A DNA stretch of 64,000 nt from Curtobacterium herbarum (GCF_016907335.1 NZ_JAFBBT010000001.1:806001-870000), one strand, 5' to 3'. Counted from the stretch's first letter, positions 1-9,227 are shown. Notes: generated from the letters alone by a model not told the origin. Numbers and translations are program-made.

Positions 1-1
1 C

Positions 2-451
2 CGTGACGGCCGCCGTGTCGTCAGCGTCGCCATCGAGAAGGAACAGTCGGCCGTCCTCGCCGACAAGATCGACGAGCTCCTCGACGAGGTCGCCACGGTC
101 GAGGACAACCGCTTCAGCGTCCCGGACGCCGCACCCACCGAGCTGCGCGACGGCGACCCCCTCGACCAGCCCGTCGAGCCCGAGTTCCGCGCCGGCGCCC
201 TGAGCCTGGGCTTCGACCCGGCCACCGCGCAGGTCGTCATCGAGGCGTACCCGATCGAGGACGACGTCGAGGTGTTCACCGAACCGACCGGTGACGGCGA
301 CGAGGTCGAAGCGGTCGTCGAGCTGTCCGAGCCGAGCGAACTGCTGCAGGTGAAGATCCCGGTCGGCAGCGCCCGCGCCTTCGTCGAGCGCACGCGGGAG
401 GTCATCGCCGCCGGCCGACCGAACCCGCCCGAGCTCCCCGAGCTCGGATGA
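2..451 (+). CDS. DUF3090 family protein, 3' part
   Basis: This is the C-terminal 149 residues of a protein whose start lies left of the window. The reading frame opens at base 2 and ends at a TGA whose last bases form ATGA with the next start. The acidic, Glu/Asp-rich sequence ending in NPPELPELG fits the actinobacterial DUF3090 family. That family is characteristically encoded directly before a SCO1664-type kinase-like gene, exactly the arrangement seen here. The biochemical role of the family is not established; the 4-bp overlap implies translational coupling with the downstream gene. Confidence 0.8.
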   Translation, partial: RDGRRVVSVAIEKEQSAVLADKIDELLDEVATVEDNRFSVPDAAPTELRDGDPLDQPVEPEFRAGALSLGFDPATAQVVIEAYPIEDDVEVFTEPTGDGDEVEAVVELSEPSELLQVKIPVGSARAFVERTREVIAAGRPNPPELPELG

Positions 452-1251
452 CGCTCGGCCCTGACGCCGCCGGCGCCGCGGTGCCGAGCGCCCCGGGCGA
501 GCTCCGGATCACCGGACGCATCCGCGAGGCCTCGAACGCCACGTTCCTCGCCCGGCTCGACGGCGAGAACGTCGTCTACAAGCCGATCGAGGGCGAGAAG
601 CCGCTGTGGGACTTCCCCGACGGCACCCTCGCCGGGCGTGAGGTCTCCGCCTACCTGGTGTCCCAGGCGCTCGGGTGGGACGTCGTGCCCGAGACCTGGA
701 TCGGCGACGGCCCCTTCGGCCCCGGCATGGTGCAGCGGTGGCAGGACGTCGACCCCGAGCAGGACGCCGTCGACCTGGTCCCCGCCGATGACGCCGCCGC
801 CGCGGTCGCCGAGGGCACCGTCCGCGAGGTGCTCGACGCCGTGGACGAGAACGACCAGGCCGTGACCCTGGTGCACGAGGACTCGGTCGCCCTCCGGCGG
901 ATGGCGGTCTTCGACGTCGTCACGAACAACGCCGACCGCAAGGGCGGACACGTCCTGGCGATGGCCGACGGGCACCGGTACGGCGTCGACCACGGCCTGA
1001 CCTTCCACGTCGAGCACAAACTCCGGACCGTGCTCTGGGGCTGGATCGGCGAACCGCTCAGCGAGGACGAACTGGCCGGACTCCAGCGACTGTCCGAGGC
1101 GCTGCGTGGGGAGCTCGGCGAGACCCTGCGCGAGCACCTCACCGACGACGAGCTGTCGGCGCTCCGCGGGCGCTGTGCCGCGCTGGCCGCGGTCGCGACG
1201 TTCCCGCCGCCGGACGGCTACGGGCCGGCCGTGCCGTGGCCGGTCTTCTGA
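448..1251 (+). CDS. SCO1664-family protein (PI3/4-kinase-like fold)
   Basis: A 267-residue protein starting at the ATG that overlaps the preceding stop (ATGA). The centre carries a kinase-like catalytic loop, NNADRKGGH, around residues 160-168, and a metal-binding-type segment, YGVDHGLTF, around 178-186. Both are typical of the SCO1664 family, which is related to phosphatidylinositol 3/4-kinase and HipA-type folds. An upstream ATFLARL...VVYKP stretch around residues 31-46 looks like the nucleotide-binding strands and invariant Lys. The substrate is unknown. A strong hairpin follows the stop, so the DUF3090-SCO1664 pair probably forms the end of a transcription unit. Confidence 0.85.
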   Translation: MTLGPDAAGAAVPSAPGELRITGRIREASNATFLARLDGENVVYKPIEGEKPLWDFPDGTLAGREVSAYLVSQALGWDVVPETWIGDGPFGPGMVQRWQDVDPEQDAVDLVPADDAAAAVAEGTVREVLDAVDENDQAVTLVHEDSVALRRMAVFDVVTNNADRKGGHVLAMADGHRYGVDHGLTFHVEHKLRTVLWGWIGEPLSEDELAGLQRLSEALRGELGETLREHLTDDELSALRGRCAALAAVATFPPPDGYGPAVPWPVF

Positions 1252-1263
1252 CGCTGCGTCGCT

Positions 1264-1311
1264 GACGGACGGGAGGCGCGTACCGGGGCCGGTACGCGCC
1301 TCCCGTCCGTC
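1264..1311. terminator. Bidirectional terminator hairpin
   Basis: Two perfectly complementary 21-base arms flank a 6-base loop. The hairpin lies between the stop codons of two convergent genes, so it can terminate transcription from both sides. The arms contain the GGGAGGCGCG/CGCGCCTCCC core that recurs in other intergenic hairpins of the window. No long U-run follows, as is common in high-GC actinobacteria. Confidence 0.8.
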
Positions 1312-1321
1312 AGGTGACCGG

Positions 1322-3379
1322 TCAGCCGAAGCGGGTGAAGGCGCTGCCCCACAGGCCGTCGTCACCGGGGCCGCCGCCGAAGGCGGACCCGGAACCGCGT
1401 CGAGCACCGAGGTACGAGCCGACCACCGCGACCCCGAGGTCGTCGTTCTCCGGCGCCGTGACCGTGCCCTCGACGCGGCGGGCCATGCCGTCCACGAAGC
1501 GGGCGAGGCCCGGGTCGTCACCGAGCCGGAAGAACGTCGTCTTCGCGCCCAGGCGGTGGGCGTTCTCGAGCTCTCGGACGCTCAGCGCGATCGTCACCGG
1601 GTCCGGCGGGTAGCTGAAGTACACCTGCCCGTTCGGCTCGAGGTGCGACGTCGGCTCGCCGTCGGTGACGATGAGCAGCACCGGTTGGGCGTTCGGGTGC
1701 TTCCGGAAGTGCCGGTTCGCCAGGAGCAGGGCGTGGTGCAGGTTCGTGCCCTTGTCCCACATGGCGTCGAGGCCGACGAGCTGCTCGACGTCCATCACCT
1801 CGGCCTCGCGACCGAACGCGATGAGCTGCAGGTCGTCGCCACGGAACCGTGTCGAGATGAGTGTGTGCAGCGCCAGGGCCGTGCGCTTCATCGGGACCCA
1901 GCGGTCCTCCATCGCCATCGAGAACGACGTGTCGACGAGCAGTGCGACGACGGCCTGGGTGCGGGCCTCGGTCTCCTGCACCTCGACGTCCTCGATCTGC
2001 AGCCGCACGCCGGCTCCGGTCCGTGGGCCGTCCCCGGCGGTCCGGGTCAGCGCGTTCGTGATCGAGCGCGTGACGTCCCAGGGCTCGGTGTCGCCGAACT
2101 CCCACGGACGGGTCGACCCGGAGCGGTCCCCGGCCGCACCGGCACGGCGGAGGTCCCGCGCACCCTGCCGACCCGACATCCGCTCGGCGACGTCCTTGAG
2201 CAGGCTCTTGCCGAGCTGCCGCATCGCCTTCGGGGTCAGTCGGAGCTGCCCGTCGCTGCCGCGCTGCATCGCACCCGAGTTCCGCAGTGCCTTCTCGAGC
2301 TGCTGCAGGGTCCGGGCATCGACGGCCGCCTGGTCGCCGAGCTGTTGCGCCAGGGCGTCGAGGTCCAGGTCGTCGAGCTCGGACCCGGGGCCGACCTGGG
2401 CGAGCTGGTCGGCCAGGGCGTCGAGGTCCGCGATGTCCTGGAAGACCCCGGTGCCGTCGCCGAGCCCGAGTCCCTGCTCACCGTCCATGCCCTCGGAGCC
2501 GCCCCAGTCCTCGCCGGGACGGAGGGCTCGGAGGTTCTCGTCGAGCTGGGACAGCGCCCCCATCAGCGCGGGGGAGCCGAACGCCTGCTCGGCCAGGGCA
2601 TCGAGTTCGTCCCGCTGCTCCTGCGTCATCGAGTTCCGCATCCGCTGGGCCGCGGCGGCACGGGCCGCGAGGTCGTCGAGCAGTTCGTCGACGTTCTGCG
2701 GGTTCGACGGGAACTGGTCCCCGTGCTTCGCCATGAACTCGTCGAACTGTTCCTGGCTGTCCTCGCCCCGACGGTGGGCGTCGAGCAGCTCGTTGAGGTC
2801 CTGCATCATCTGCGCGACCGCGGCTCGGTCGTCGTCGGTGGCGTTCTCGAGCGCCTGCTTCATGCCCGCGAACCGCTGGTCGAGCATCTCGCGGCCGAGC
2901 AGGTCCTTGATCTGGTCGTACTTCTGGCGGGCCGTCGGGCTCTTCCAGTCGTAGCCGTTCAGCTCGCTGACCGCGGCGGCGGGCGAGGCGGGCAGGCTGT
3001 CGAGCTGCAGTTCGGCCAGTGCCCGGTCGCCGTCGTCCATCGCCGTGTCGCGGGCGAGCTGCCCGCGTTCGGCCAGGACGGCCTCGTCGAGGAGCTGCTT
3101 GATCTCCTGCAGGGTGCCGTCGAGGTTGTTCTTGCTCGTCAGCTCGCGGCGTTTCTCGGCGACGAGTCGGGCGAGGTCGTCGAGCCCGCGCTGCGACCGT
3201 CCACCGCGGCGGAGGAACTCCCGCATCGCACGCTCGGGCGACGTGCCGGCCATCACGTCCTGCCCGATGGCGTCGAGCGCCTCGGACAGGTCGGCGGGGG
3301 CGGCGAGGGGGTCCGGGCCGCCGTCGTACTTGCCGTACCGGCTGTCGCGGCTCAGTCGACGGTTCGGGCGGCTAGCCAC
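1322..3379 (-). CDS. VWA domain protein, partner of MoxR/ChlI-type ATPase
   Basis: A 685-residue protein with a GTG start. The N-terminal two thirds is helical and charged, rich in Asp/Glu/Arg/Gln. The C-terminal part has a von Willebrand factor A domain with a DxSxS metal-ion-dependent adhesion motif (LLVDTSFSM, near residue 482), as in the ChlD/CoxE class of co-chaperones. The upstream minus-strand gene encodes a ChlI/MoxR-like AAA ATPase. Such AAA-VWA pairs act as ATP-driven remodelling machines that insert cofactors into, or activate, client proteins. The client here is not evident from the neighbours. The two genes are separated by about 55 bp containing hexamer repeats. Confidence 0.9.
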   Translation of the reverse strand: MASRPNRRLSRDSRYGKYDGGPDPLAAPADLSEALDAIGQDVMAGTSPERAMREFLRRGGRSQRGLDDLARLVAEKRRELTSKNNLDGTLQEIKQLLDEAVLAERGQLARDTAMDDGDRALAELQLDSLPASPAAAVSELNGYDWKSPTARQKYDQIKDLLGREMLDQRFAGMKQALENATDDDRAAVAQMMQDLNELLDAHRRGEDSQEQFDEFMAKHGDQFPSNPQNVDELLDDLAARAAAAQRMRNSMTQEQRDELDALAEQAFGSPALMGALSQLDENLRALRPGEDWGGSEGMDGEQGLGLGDGTGVFQDIADLDALADQLAQVGPGSELDDLDLDALAQQLGDQAAVDARTLQQLEKALRNSGAMQRGSDGQLRLTPKAMRQLGKSLLKDVAERMSGRQGARDLRRAGAAGDRSGSTRPWEFGDTEPWDVTRSITNALTRTAGDGPRTGAGVRLQIEDVEVQETEARTQAVVALLVDTSFSMAMEDRWVPMKRTALALHTLISTRFRGDDLQLIAFGREAEVMDVEQLVGLDAMWDKGTNLHHALLLANRHFRKHPNAQPVLLIVTDGEPTSHLEPNGQVYFSYPPDPVTIALSVRELENAHRLGAKTTFFRLGDDPGLARFVDGMARRVEGTVTAPENDDLGVAVVGSYLGARRGSGSAFGGGPGDDGLWGSAFTRFG

Positions 3380-3393
3380 GGGTCACCCCTGTG

Positions 3394-3429
3394 GTGCCGG
3401 TGCCGGTGCGGGTGCCGGTATCGGTGTGC
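3394..3429. repeat. Hexanucleotide GTGCCG-type repeats
   Basis: Six imperfect copies of a GTGCCG-like hexamer fill the spacer between the AAA ATPase stop and the VWA start. They end 15 bases before the VWA GTG. Variation in copy number would change the spacing of the two cistrons. Confidence 0.6.
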
Positions 3430-3435
3430 ACGGCG

Positions 3436-4833
3436 TCACATCCCATACGCTGCTTCGCCCCCGCCGGACTCCTTGCTGATGCGGCGGGCGAGGAACAGCC
3501 CCTCGAGTGCGAGTTCGATCGCGCCCGCACGCTCGCCGTCGGACGTCGCGTCGAGGCGTTCGCAGACCTGGTCGTACAGGTCGGACTCGCCGAGCGACGG
3601 CAGCCCGGCGAGGAAGTCCCGCGCGCTGACCTGTTCGCCCGTCGTGACCATGGTGCCGCCCTCGAGCGCGTCGACGAGCACCCCGAAGTCCAGCCCGCGG
3701 AAGCGCGCGCGGACGGTCTCGGCCGTCGCGGTCCGGAGCAGGTGCTCGAGCACCTCGTCTGCGCGGTCCTCTTCACCCGACTCGAACTCGATCTTGCCGC
3801 CGAGGACGTCGACCGCGGTCTCGAGGTCGATCGGCCGGGCGACGGCGTCGGACTCACCCTGGCGGGCGGCGCGGTGCACGGCGGCGGCGGACACCGTCTC
3901 GGCGCCGGCGATCGAGAAGCGGGCGCTGACACCACTGCGCTGGTCGACGGCGCTCGACTCGCGGAGCGCACGGGTGAAGCGGGCCAGGATCTCGACGAGG
4001 GCGTCGGGCACCTCGGCCGTCAACTGCGCCTCTTGCCGGATGACGGCGATCTCGTCCGCGAGCTCGATCGGGTAGTGCGTGCGGATCTCGGCGCCGAAGC
4101 GGTCCTTCAGCGGGGTGATGATCCGGCCGCGGTTCGTGTAGTCCTCGGGGTTCGCACTCGCGACGACGAGCACGTCGAGCGGCAGACGCAGCACGTAGCC
4201 GCGGATCTGGACGTCGCGCTCCTCCATCACGTTGAGCATCGCGACCTGGATGCGTTCGGCCAGGTCGGGCAGTTCGTTGATCGCGACGATGCCCCGGTGG
4301 CCGCGGGGGATCAGGCCGAAGTGGATGGTCTCCGGGTCACCCAGGCTGCGGCCTTCGGCGACCTTCATCGGGTCGACGTCACCGATCAGGTCCGCGACGG
4401 ACGTGTCCGGCGTCGCGAGCTTCTCGACGTAGCGGTCGTCGCGGTGCACCCACGAGATCGGCAGCGCGTCGCCGAGCTCCTCGGCCCGGCGGATGCTCGC
4501 CGTGGTGATCGGTTCGTAGGGGTGCTCGCCGAGTTCGGAGCCGGTGATGACCGGCGTCCACTCGTCCATCAGACCGTTCAGGGTGCGGAGCAGTCGGGTC
4601 TTGCCCTGGCCGCGCTCACCGAGCAGGACGACGTCGTGCCCGGCGATCAGGGCACGTTCGAGCTGCGGGATGACGGTGGTCTGGAAGCCGTGCAGGCCGG
4701 GCCAGGGGTCGCGGCCCTCGCGGAGGGCGGTGAGCAGGTTGTCGCGGATCTCGGCGCGGACCGACTTCTGGACGTGCCCAGCAGCGCGGAGCTCGCCGAC
4801 CGTGGAGGTTGCAGGTCGGTTCACGGGCGCCAC
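3436..4833 (-). CDS. MoxR/magnesium-chelatase-I-like AAA ATPase
   Basis: A 465-residue AAA+ ATPase. Walker A is GERGQGKTR (about residues 72-80), followed by a Walker-B-like VAINELPDL strand and an asparagine-bearing sensor stretch (VVASANPEDYTNRG). I chose the GTG at 4833; a second GTG at 4824 and an in-frame ATG at 4872 are alternatives. The ATG would place the start inside the inverted repeat upstream and is less likely. Members of this class work with VWA proteins, and such a gene follows on the same strand. The inference is a two-component chaperone encoded by one operon. Confidence 0.9.
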   Translation of the reverse strand: MAPVNRPATSTVGELRAAGHVQKSVRAEIRDNLLTALREGRDPWPGLHGFQTTVIPQLERALIAGHDVVLLGERGQGKTRLLRTLNGLMDEWTPVITGSELGEHPYEPITTASIRRAEELGDALPISWVHRDDRYVEKLATPDTSVADLIGDVDPMKVAEGRSLGDPETIHFGLIPRGHRGIVAINELPDLAERIQVAMLNVMEERDVQIRGYVLRLPLDVLVVASANPEDYTNRGRIITPLKDRFGAEIRTHYPIELADEIAVIRQEAQLTAEVPDALVEILARFTRALRESSAVDQRSGVSARFSIAGAETVSAAAVHRAARQGESDAVARPIDLETAVDVLGGKIEFESGEEDRADEVLEHLLRTATAETVRARFRGLDFGVLVDALEGGTMVTTGEQVSARDFLAGLPSLGESDLYDQVCERLDATSDGERAGAIELALEGLFLARRISKESGGGEAAYGM

Positions 4834-4860
4834 GGTACGCCCGCCCACCGACGGCATCCT

Positions 4861-4932
4861 CGCAAAACGCAACGTTGGCGGCTGTGCGCAAGGCGATACC
4901 GCTGCGAGTCACCGCCGACGTTGCGTTTTGCG
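4861..4932. repeat. 21-bp inverted repeat, AT-rich arms
   Basis: Two 21-base arms (4861-4881 and 4912-4932) are complementary except at one position, with a 30-base spacer. The arms contain GCAAAACGCAACG, noticeably more AT-rich than the surrounding DNA. The element fills most of the gap between the MetE-like stop at 4939 and the AAA ATPase start at 4833. It could terminate the MetE-like transcript, lie in the 5' leader of the ATPase operon, or be a dispersed palindromic repeat. Confidence 0.7.
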
Positions 4933-4938
4933 GGAGCT

Positions 4939-6138
4939 CTACCCGAACAGGCGGCGGGACGCGATCTCGGCGCCCTCGACGAGCACGCCGAGCTTCGCCC
5001 ACGCGACGTCGGACGCCACGAACTCGTAGCTGGCGAAGGTGGCGAGCCCGCAGTCCGTGCCCGCGACGATGCGCGTCGGGTCGCCCACGGCCTCCGCCGC
5101 CTCGACGATGCGGTTCGCGACGAGCTGCGGGTGCTCCAGGTAGTTCGTCGTCACGTCGATGACCCCGGGCACCAGGACCGCGCCGTCCGGCAGCGGCAGG
5201 TCGCGGAACGCCGGGAACTCGTGCGCGTGCCGCGGGTTGCCGAACGGGATGCTGAACGACCCGACCTCGGCCCGGTACAGGTGCGGCAGCAGCACGTCGA
5301 CCGGCACGTCGTCCTGGTGCGGACCCTGCCAGTTGCCGTAGCAGACGTGCAGCCGGGTCTGCTCCTTCGGGATGTTCCGCAGCGCATGGTTGAGGGCGTC
5401 GACGTGCAGGTCGACCGCCGCCAGGAACTCGTCGAGCGAGGCGTCGCCGAAGTGGATCACACGTTCCATCGCCAGGTCCGGGGCGTCGAGCTGCAGGACG
5501 TGCCCGCGGGCGACGATCTCCTCGTACTCGACGCGGAGCTGCTCGGCGAGGGCGAAGACGTACTCGCGGTGGTCGGCGTAGTGCGGGTTCGCGTCGTCGA
5601 GCAGCAGCGTGGTCGCGACGATCCCGGGCGTCGCCGCCGAGAGGAACGTGCCGGCCGGGGTGCGTCCGGCAGCGGCGTTCCGGTCGAGCTCGCGGGTGAA
5701 GCCGTCGAGGTCCTCGCGGATGCCGGCGCGTTCCTCGTCGTACTGCAGCAGTCCCTGGGCCACCGGCGTGTCCCAGACGCGGGCGAACTCGGCGCCCTCG
5801 TCGATCTGTCGGGCCTGGAACGCCGCGTACTCCGGGAACTTCACCGAGTCGAGCGTCGGCTTGCGGTGGCCCGTCCCGCCGAACCCCGACAGGCGCTCGC
5901 GGATGTAGGTCGAGAAGCCGACGCGGGGGACCTCGCCGTCGTTGACGATGTCGATCCCGGCGTCGAGCTGCGCGTCGACGGTGCGCGCGAGGACCGCGGC
6001 GGTCTCCTCGCGGAGCGCCTGCTCGTCGAAGGGCTTGCCCTGGTCGCGGGCGACCAGGAGCGCGGTCAGCTCCGGCGTCCGGGGGAGCGACCCCGTGTGG
6101 GTCGTGAGGATGCGGTCGGTCGAGTTCTGCAGCGGCAC
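4939..6138 (-). CDS. Cobalamin-independent methionine synthase II-like protein
   Basis: A 399-residue protein of the MetE C-terminal/UROD-like TIM-barrel family. It begins at a GTG, giving MPLQNSTDRILTTHTGSLPR; the TTHTGSLPR signature is typical of this subfamily. Expected zinc-site elements are visible: a His/Cys pair in HVCYGN near the middle, and GTDCG near the C-terminus. The protein is about half the length of true MetE and lacks the N-terminal domain. It may therefore be a methyl- or alkyl-transfer enzyme rather than the main methionine synthase. It is transcribed away from the MFS transporter gene, with a shared upstream region. Confidence 0.85.
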   Translation of the reverse strand: MPLQNSTDRILTTHTGSLPRTPELTALLVARDQGKPFDEQALREETAAVLARTVDAQLDAGIDIVNDGEVPRVGFSTYIRERLSGFGGTGHRKPTLDSVKFPEYAAFQARQIDEGAEFARVWDTPVAQGLLQYDEERAGIREDLDGFTRELDRNAAAGRTPAGTFLSAATPGIVATTLLLDDANPHYADHREYVFALAEQLRVEYEEIVARGHVLQLDAPDLAMERVIHFGDASLDEFLAAVDLHVDALNHALRNIPKEQTRLHVCYGNWQGPHQDDVPVDVLLPHLYRAEVGSFSIPFGNPRHAHEFPAFRDLPLPDGAVLVPGVIDVTTNYLEHPQLVANRIVEAAEAVGDPTRIVAGTDCGLATFASYEFVASDVAWAKLGVLVEGAEIASRRLFG

Positions 6139-6307
6139 GCGACCACGGTACTGACTGGAGGCCCGTGGCGGGGCCGTCCCGCGCCTCCCGTCCGTCGGCC
6201 CCCCTGTTCCGGGCCGGTTCTCGCCGGCTCCGAACCTGGGCGGCGGCTGAGGCGTACGTTCCGATTCTGCGGCAGCCGAGGGCGCTCGCCGCGGAAGGAG
6301 CATGCGC

Positions 6308-7783
6308 ATGGCGAGCGCCAGCGGAACGCGAGACGGATCGGTGACGAGCCTGGTCCCGGCGAGGATGGACCGACTGCCGTGGACCCGGTTCCACTGGAGC
6401 GTCGTGGTCGGCCTGGGGGTGTCCTGGATCCTCGACGGCCTCGAGATCCAGATCGTGTCGAACGCCGGGTTCAAGGCGGACCTGGGCCTGAGCAACCAGG
6501 ACGTGGCGTCCCTCGGCAGCATCTACCTGGTCGGCCAGGTCGTCGGCGCCCTCGTCTTCGGGCGGTTGTCCGACAAGTTGGGTCGCCGCAAGCTGTTCAT
6601 CCTGACGCTCGCGATCTACCTGATCGGCTCCGGCGTCGCGGGCCTGGCGCAGGACTTCTGGTTCCTGGCGGTGTTCCGCTTCGTCGCCGGTCTCGGCATC
6701 GGCGGTGAGTACGCCGCGATCAACTCCGCGATCGACGAACTGATCCCGGCGAAGTACCGCGGGCACGTCGACATCGCGATCAACGGCACCTACTGGGGCG
6801 GTGCGGCACTCGGCGCGGCGGCGAACATCTACCTGCTCGACACGGCGAACTTCTCGGAGAGCATCGGGTGGCGCATCGGGTTCTTCCTCGGCCCGGTGCT
6901 CGGGATCGCGATCATCTTCCTGCGTCGGCACATCCCGGAGAGTCCGCGGTGGCTGATGACGCACGGCAAGGAGCAGGAGGCCGAGGACACCGTCGCCCGG
7001 ATCGAGGCGGAGGTCGAGAAGGAGTCCGGCACGAAGCTCGAGCCCGTGCCGCAGTCCAAGGCGCTGACGGTCACCCCGATGGACAACGTCGGGTTCCTGA
7101 CGATCGCCCGCGTGCTGCTCAAGCAGTACCCGACCCGCACACTGGTCGGCGCGACGATGATGATCACGCAGGCGTTCCTCTACAACGCGATCTTCTTCAC
7201 CTACGCGCTGGTCCTGACGAACTTCTTCGGGCTGAAGACCGCTGAGACGTCGATCTACTTCTTCCCGTTCGCGATCGGCAACCTGCTCGGCCCGATCATC
7301 CTCGGCCGCTTCTTCGACACCTGGGGTCGGCGGCAGATGATCTTCCTGACGTACCTGGTGTCCGGGCTCGTCCTCGCGACCTCGGCGTTCCTGTTCCGGG
7401 CGGACGCGATCAGCGCCGGTGTCCAGGTCGTGTTCTGGTGCATCTCGTTCTTCTTCGCGTCGGCCGGTGCCTCGAGCGCCTACCTGACCGTGAGCGAGAT
7501 CTTCCCGCTCGAGCTGCGGTCGCAGGCGATCTCGTACTTCTTCGCCCTGGCCCAGGTCTTCGGTGCCGTCGCCCCGCTCATCTACGGCGCGTTCATCGGC
7601 GACGGCTCGGACCGTGAACCGCTCTTCTGGGGGTACCTGCTGGGGTCGGCGGTGATGATCATCGGCGGGGTGGTCGCGTTGGTCTTCGGGGTCGATGCCG
7701 CCCGGAAGGGGCTCGAGGACATCACGCAGCCCCTGTCGGTGCTCACCGGCAAGGACAGCGCGGAGGGCAAGCGAAACTCCTGA
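6308..7783 (+). CDS. MFS transporter (metabolite/sugar porter type)
   Basis: A 491-residue inner-membrane protein with about 12 hydrophobic segments. The A-like loop GRLSDKLGRRK lies between helices 2 and 3, followed by RFVAGLGIGGEYAA and, after helix 6, RHIPESPRWL, all hallmarks of sugar/metabolite:H+ symporters. An ATG at 6302 is only one base from the GGAAGGAG ribosome site at 6293-6300. The ATG at 6308 has a normal 7-base spacing, so I start there. Substrate unknown. An imperfect hairpin lies about 35 bp after the stop. Confidence 0.9.
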   Translation: MASASGTRDGSVTSLVPARMDRLPWTRFHWSVVVGLGVSWILDGLEIQIVSNAGFKADLGLSNQDVASLGSIYLVGQVVGALVFGRLSDKLGRRKLFILTLAIYLIGSGVAGLAQDFWFLAVFRFVAGLGIGGEYAAINSAIDELIPAKYRGHVDIAINGTYWGGAALGAAANIYLLDTANFSESIGWRIGFFLGPVLGIAIIFLRRHIPESPRWLMTHGKEQEAEDTVARIEAEVEKESGTKLEPVPQSKALTVTPMDNVGFLTIARVLLKQYPTRTLVGATMMITQAFLYNAIFFTYALVLTNFFGLKTAETSIYFFPFAIGNLLGPIILGRFFDTWGRRQMIFLTYLVSGLVLATSAFLFRADAISAGVQVVFWCISFFFASAGASSAYLTVSEIFPLELRSQAISYFFALAQVFGAVAPLIYGAFIGDGSDREPLFWGYLLGSAVMIIGGVVALVFGVDAARKGLEDITQPLSVLTGKDSAEGKRNS

Positions 7784-7817
7784 TGCAACATGTTTAGCGG
7801 CTGGCGTCGCGTTCTGT

Positions 7818-7867
7818 GATCCTCGTGGCCACGGTCCCGTCCTGGAGGGCCGTGGTCACGGAGGATC
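7818..7867. terminator. Imperfect hairpin after MFS gene
   Basis: A GATCCTCGTGGCCACGG-like arm pairs with a near-complementary arm ending GGAGGATC, with one mismatch and one bulge. It lies 35 bp beyond the transporter stop, so it is a plausible terminator. Confidence 0.5.
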
Positions 7868-8008
7868 CGATGCACGACACCACCACACCGGCACCACACC
7901 GCCGGAGAGGACAGCGCGCTGTCCTCCACAGACGACAGACCGGCGCGGTTGTCCACCGGGCCGCCGACGCCCTCGGCCATCGGGGCCGCTGTGCATGACG
8001 GTGACCTG

Positions 8009-8734
8009 ATGACCGAACCCCTGCGTGTCGACAGCGACGTGCCCAGCAGTGCTGCCAGCGCTCCGGGCGCCCCGACTGCTGCCGGTGCCGGCGACCCGCT
8101 CGGCGTGCCGCGGAACCTGCTGCGCGACGCGGTGTTCGAGCGGATGCTGCGCAACATCCTGCGTGGCCACTACCGCCGTGGGCAGCGTCTGCGACTCGAC
8201 GCCCTGGCCGACGACATGCGGGTGTCCCGGACGCCGGTGCGCGAAGCCCTCGTCCCGCTCGAAGCCCTGCGGCTGGTCATCGTCCAGCGCTACGTCGGCG
8301 TCGTGATCGCCCCGTGGACGGTCGGGCAGATGGTCGAGCGCACCCGGATCGCGCAGTCGATGCTCGTCGATCCGCCGACCAGCTGCGCGCGGGCCGACGA
8401 GCCGTTCGACCCGTCCGTCCTGCGCGACTGCCTGTCCGAGGCCGGCGCGTTCGTCGAGCTCGCCGTCTGGGTGCTCCGGCGCTCGGGAGCCCCGGTCAGT
8501 GCGGACTGGCTGCGGTCACAGCAGACGGTGCTCGACGTCTTCCACACCGATGACATCGCCCGGGCGAACGGCATCGACGTCGCGGCGGACTGGACCCGGC
8601 GCATGCAGGTCGTCAAGGCCGCACGGAACGCCGCGCTCGCGGACGACGTCGCCCTGTGCGCCGTGCGGCTGACCGAGCTGTCCGAGCTGCTCATCGCGCT
8701 GCCCGAGCGGTTCCGCAGCGCCGAGACGGCCTGA
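8009..8734 (+). CDS. GntR-family transcriptional regulator
   Basis: A predicted 241-residue regulator. After an Ala/Pro-rich N-terminus of about 35 residues comes a winged helix (about 45-105) with DALADDMRVSRTPVREAL, the classic GntR recognition segment. The rest is helical and resembles a shortened FCD-type effector domain, but without the usual clear metal-ligand pattern. An in-frame upstream ATG at 7949 would add 20 residues; I prefer 8009 because conserved sequence begins well after it. Its target is unknown; the MFS gene directly upstream is the obvious candidate. Confidence 0.85.
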   Translation: MTEPLRVDSDVPSSAASAPGAPTAAGAGDPLGVPRNLLRDAVFERMLRNILRGHYRRGQRLRLDALADDMRVSRTPVREALVPLEALRLVIVQRYVGVVIAPWTVGQMVERTRIAQSMLVDPPTSCARADEPFDPSVLRDCLSEAGAFVELAVWVLRRSGAPVSADWLRSQQTVLDVFHTDDIARANGIDVAADWTRRMQVVKAARNAALADDVALCAVRLTELSELLIALPERFRSAETA

Positions 8735-9131
8735 CCGGTGCCGGGCCCTCAGGACCCCGGCGGCACCGCGGACGTCCCGGAACCAGGTCGCTCCCCGGGC
8801 GGGCACTGACGATCGGGGCGTCAGGCCCAGGCCACGGGGAGCGACATCTGGGTGGTGCACTGCGTGCTCTTGCTGGGTGCTGTGTCGCGGCGACGGGGGT
8901 GTGACGCCCCGGAATGTGATGCCACGTCAGGATCAGACTAGGCACCGGGGTACACAACAGCAACCCCTCATCGTCCCCAATTCGGGGGACCGGCCGATTC
9001 GATGCCGCACGCACGCGGTGAACCGGCCTGGCTGGTCCCCGGTCTGCGGTCCGCGGTCCGGGGCTGTGATCCGGTGGTCCGACCGGGTCGAGAGTCCGCC
9101 GGACCTCCTGTATGCTCGTCGTCGAACACCT
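8735..9131. other. Non-coding gap with tRNA-Ser promoter
   Basis: About 400 bp with no convincing gene on either strand. The right end holds a probable promoter for tRNA-Ser, with a TATGCT -10 box at about 9111-9116, 15 bp before the tRNA. The rest shows GC-rich short direct repeats (CTGCGGTCCGCGGTCCGG near 9043) and nothing else recognised. Confidence 0.5.
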
Positions 9132-9220
9132 GGAGACGTCGCATAGTCAGGCCGAGTGCACCACCCTGCTAAGGTGGAGTCCCCTCTAGGGGACCGAGGG
9201 TTCAAATCCCTCCGTCTCCG
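9132..9220 (+). tRNA. tRNA-Ser (anticodon GCT)
   Basis: A class II tRNA of 89 nt. The acceptor GGAGACG pairs with CGTCTCC. The D-arm is GCAT...GTGC. The anticodon stem CCACC/GGTGG encloses CTGCTAA, so the anticodon is GCT, reading AGC/AGU. The variable arm AGTCCCCTCTAGGGGACC is long, and the T-arm is GAGGG TTCAAAT CCCTC. CCA is not encoded. Confidence 0.97.
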
Positions 9221-9227
9221 CACTCCA

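Noticed and set aside
1106..4075. A 989-codon plus-strand open frame
   Set aside because: It runs antisense to the VWA and AAA genes, which have clear motifs. It has only Arg/Val-rich low-complexity translation, an artefact of high GC.
3391..6708. An 1105-codon plus-strand open frame
   Set aside because: Antisense to the AAA ATPase and MetE-like genes and overlapping the MFS start; no domain features.
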